Shown piece after piece: positions 11,361-13,137 of a stretch of 13,137 nucleotides of DNA. The DNA comes from an uncultured Chloroflexota bacterium (GTDB taxonomy: Bacteria; Chloroflexota; Chloroflexia; Chloroflexales; Roseiflexaceae). The DNA is taken from positions 1-13,137 of the forward strand of contig CALFIC010000053.1 in the NCBI GenBank assembly GCA_937876225.1. The letters are read 5' to 3'. The position numbers and the translations under genes were made by a program. Below the pieces are notes generated by a model that saw only the letters and a program-made list of their open reading frames with translations, did no database searches and was not told where the DNA came from. The first letter of the stretch is position 1; every line of letters starts with the position of its first letter.

Positions 11361-13137
11361 ATGTGGAAAAAACAATTAACGATTGGGCTGCTGTGTGCGG
11401 TATTTATATTTACCATCGGCTGGAAGTATTCCTTGGTGCATTGTTATACTCGCGGTATCGGCTTTGATTTGGTTGGCTGTGATTTACGCGGTGCCGACTT
11501 CAGCGGTGCGAATCTGGCAGGGGTTGATCTGTCTGGAGCGGACCTGACCGGGGCGAAGTTGAAGGGGGCCAATCTGACCGGGGCGAATCTGACAAAAACA
11601 AATCTCACAGGAGTGAATTTTAAAAATGCAACTATTATAAGCGCAGATTTTCAACATACCAATCTTGCAGGTGCGAATCTTGCAGGTGCAAATCTTGCAG
11701 GTACCAACCTTTCGGATGCCAATCTCACAAATGCCAACCTCTCTTATACCAATCTTACAAATGCCAATTTAACCAATATATACTCTGCCGCTATTACAGG
11801 CACGACAAATAAATTACCTTATGGGTGGCAGTTAATCAATGGCTATCTCGTTGGACCAAAAGCCAATCTGTCCGGTGCTGATCTCGCCAATACAAACTTT
11901 AGTCATATAAATCTTTCCAACGCTCATATTAGTAATGCTAATCTCTCGAATAGTGATTTTACTGGCGCAATTCTCAATACAACTCATTTCACCAATACAA
12001 ATCTCACCAATACAAATCTCACTGATACAGACCTGTCGAATGCAATTATCAACGAGTCAAATCTCGACAAGGCCGATTTCAATAACACAAATCTTTCCAA
12101 CACAACCATCTCCAACACAATTCTGACACAAATCACTTCAATTCAAATTGTCGGTATACCAAGAGCACTGCCGACAACATGGCAGTTAATCAACGGTTAT
12201 CTCATAGGACCAGGTGCGAATCTCTCCGGTGCGAATCTTGATGGCATAGATTTAAATCAAACAAATCTCCAAGGTGTATTATCTGGTAACATTACTGGCA
12301 CTCCCAAATCTCTTCCGAAAGACTGGCAATTAATCAACGGCTATCTCATAGGACCAAAAGCCAATCTTTCGAATGCTAATCTCGATGGCTTGGATTTAAA
12401 TCACGCGAACCTGCGCGGTGTTTCATCTGGGAATATTACAGGTACGCCCAAATCACTCCCGAAAGACTGGCAGTTAATCAACGGCTATCTTATTGGTCCA
12501 GAAGCTAATTTTTCAAATGCTAACGTTGCTGGCGTTGATTTCAGTAATGTATATTTCGACGGTATATCCTCAGGTGGAATTACCGGCACACCGAAAGCAC
12601 TCCCCAATGGCTGGAAATTAATTAACGGCTATCTCATAGGACCACGTGCCAACCTTACTGGAGCTTCCATACAAAACGCTAACCTCAACAAATCAGATCT
12701 TTCCTTTGTTAATTTTAGTAGTTCTAATCTTGATGGTGTTAGCTTTGAAGAAACAACGTTAAACCGCGTAAAATCAGGACAGATTAAGGGCACACCAAAA
12801 GCACTTCCTAAAAGCTGGCAATTAATTAACGGCTATCTTGTTGGTCCAGAAGCAGACCTCAATGGAGCGGATCTCTCTGGTATGAATCTCAGTGGAATAG
12901 ATCTTTCCCATGCCGAGATATCTGATGTCAATCTGTTCGGTACCAATCTTGAAAATATCGATTTTAGTAATGCTAATCTCGTGAATGTCTCATCTGGTGG
13001 AATTACCGGCACACCAAAAGCACTTCCACCAGACTGGCAACTCATCAATGGATATTTGATTGGTCCGAATGCCAATCTTTCCAATGCCAATCTTTCCAAT
13101 GCCAATCTTTCCAATGCCAATCTTTCCAATGCCAATC
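11361..13137 (+). CDS. Membrane-anchored modular pentapeptide-repeat protein (3' partial)
   Basis: The frame stays open to the right edge, giving at least 592 residues. An N-terminal hydrophobic span (LTIGLLCAVFIFTIGW, about 6-21) is a signal anchor. Pentapeptide repeats of the A(N/D)LxG type begin near CDLRGADFSGANLAG and continue throughout, predicting a right-handed quadrilateral beta-helix. The array is interrupted seven times by a conserved block of the type GTPKxLPxxWQLINGYLIGPxANL. Its Gly-Pro codons fall at about 11853, 12207, 12351, 12495, 12639, 12843 and 13062, so spacings are 118, 48, 48, 48, 68 and 73 residues. Similar blocks are known in pentapeptide proteins of cyanobacteria and other phyla; their role is unknown to me. 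The ATG at 11361 is chosen because GAGAGG (11348-11353) lies 7 nt upstream; the ATG at 11355 is too close. The first 230 bp are clearly richer in GC than the rest. Function is not predictable. Confidence 0.85.
   Translation, partial: MWKKQLTIGLLCAVFIFTIGWKYSLVHCYTRGIGFDLVGCDLRGADFSGANLAGVDLSGADLTGAKLKGANLTGANLTKTNLTGVNFKNATIISADFQHTNLAGANLAGANLAGTNLSDANLTNANLSYTNLTNANLTNIYSAAITGTTNKLPYGWQLINGYLVGPKANLSGADLANTNFSHINLSNAHISNANLSNSDFTGAILNTTHFTNTNLTNTNLTDTDLSNAIINESNLDKADFNNTNLSNTTISNTILTQITSIQIVGIPRALPTTWQLINGYLIGPGANLSGANLDGIDLNQTNLQGVLSGNITGTPKSLPKDWQLINGYLIGPKANLSNANLDGLDLNHANLRGVSSGNITGTPKSLPKDWQLINGYLIGPEANFSNANVAGVDFSNVYFDGISSGGITGTPKALPNGWKLINGYLIGPRANLTGASIQNANLNKSDLSFVNFSSSNLDGVSFEETTLNRVKSGQIKGTPKALPKSWQLINGYLVGPEADLNGADLSGMNLSGIDLSHAEISDVNLFGTNLENIDFSNANLVNVSSGGITGTPKALPPDWQLINGYLIGPNANLSNANLSNANLSNANLSNAN
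13068..13137 (+). repeat. 15-bp tandem repeat within the pentapeptide gene
   Basis: The unit AATGCCAATCTTTCC is repeated four times without change (13068-13127) and continues into a partial fifth copy at the window edge. Each unit encodes one pentapeptide (S-N-A-N-L). Identity at the DNA level, in contrast to the diverged earlier repeats, points to recent expansion. The array may continue outside the window. Confidence 0.95.

Noticed and set aside
12833..13135. Minus-strand ORF with repeated ALERL units
   Set aside because: It is the antisense reading of the pentapeptide repeats and has no ribosome site or independent support.
13068..13137. Tandem repeats considered as a CRISPR array
   Set aside because: Units are 15 bp, directly adjacent without spacers, and in frame with a pentapeptide-repeat protein.

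Overview
The window looks like chromosome from a Chloroflexota bacterium (Chloroflexia such as Herpetosiphon or relatives would fit). This is inferred from a secreted protein with two 'YW-x-NGGL-P-x-FG ... FERARFEYH' type repeats that I associate with this phylum, from several membrane-linked HC2 zinc fingers, and from palindromic intergenic repeats. The genus is not proven by anything seen here.

Layout. Positions 1-57 are an AATTTTC heptanucleotide array running in from the left edge. At 158-1081 is a secreted YiiX/YebB-like permuted NlpC/P60 hydrolase. A strong hairpin separates it from a probable beta-propeller lipoprotein (1148-2248), whose stop codon lies inside a twice-repeated palindromic element (2241-2318). 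From 2368 to 7896 four tightly packed plus-strand genes look like one operon: an LCP-family glycopolymer transferase with an N-terminal HC2 zinc finger, a doubly membrane-anchored clan-A type glycoside hydrolase, an iron-containing alcohol dehydrogenase, and an O-antigen ligase/Wzy-like membrane protein. LCP, ligase and hydrolase together suggest making, attaching and trimming a cell-surface polysaccharide. The dehydrogenase may supply or modify a precursor, or may be unrelated.

The small bacterial SRP RNA (ffs) follows at 7903-7989. Its near-perfect sigma-70 promoter (TTGACA, 18 bp, TATAAT) lies inside the end of the ligase gene, and the ligase stop codon is part of the -10 box. Next come a minus-strand NUDIX hydrolase (8087-8545), then a divergent plus-strand pair: an ECF sigma factor (8638-9231) and its probable HC2 anti-sigma factor (9314-9841).

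The last part is visibly more AT-rich. It has a minus-strand secreted two-repeat protein (9985-11034) with a terminator hairpin, a 320-bp intergenic region with a candidate operator (two 16-bp direct repeats around a TATAAT), and a long membrane-anchored pentapeptide-repeat protein (11361 to beyond the right edge). The last gene is modular: a conserved motif around W-Q-L-I-N-G-Y-L-I-G-P recurs seven times. It ends in a near-identical 15-bp tandem array that runs off the window. No tRNA, CRISPR array, transposase or origin was seen. No clearly new defence or mobile system is evident; the more unusual items are the zinc-finger LCP in a polysaccharide operon, the overlapping stop codon and SRP promoter, and the modular pentapeptide protein with its repeat-flanked promoter.
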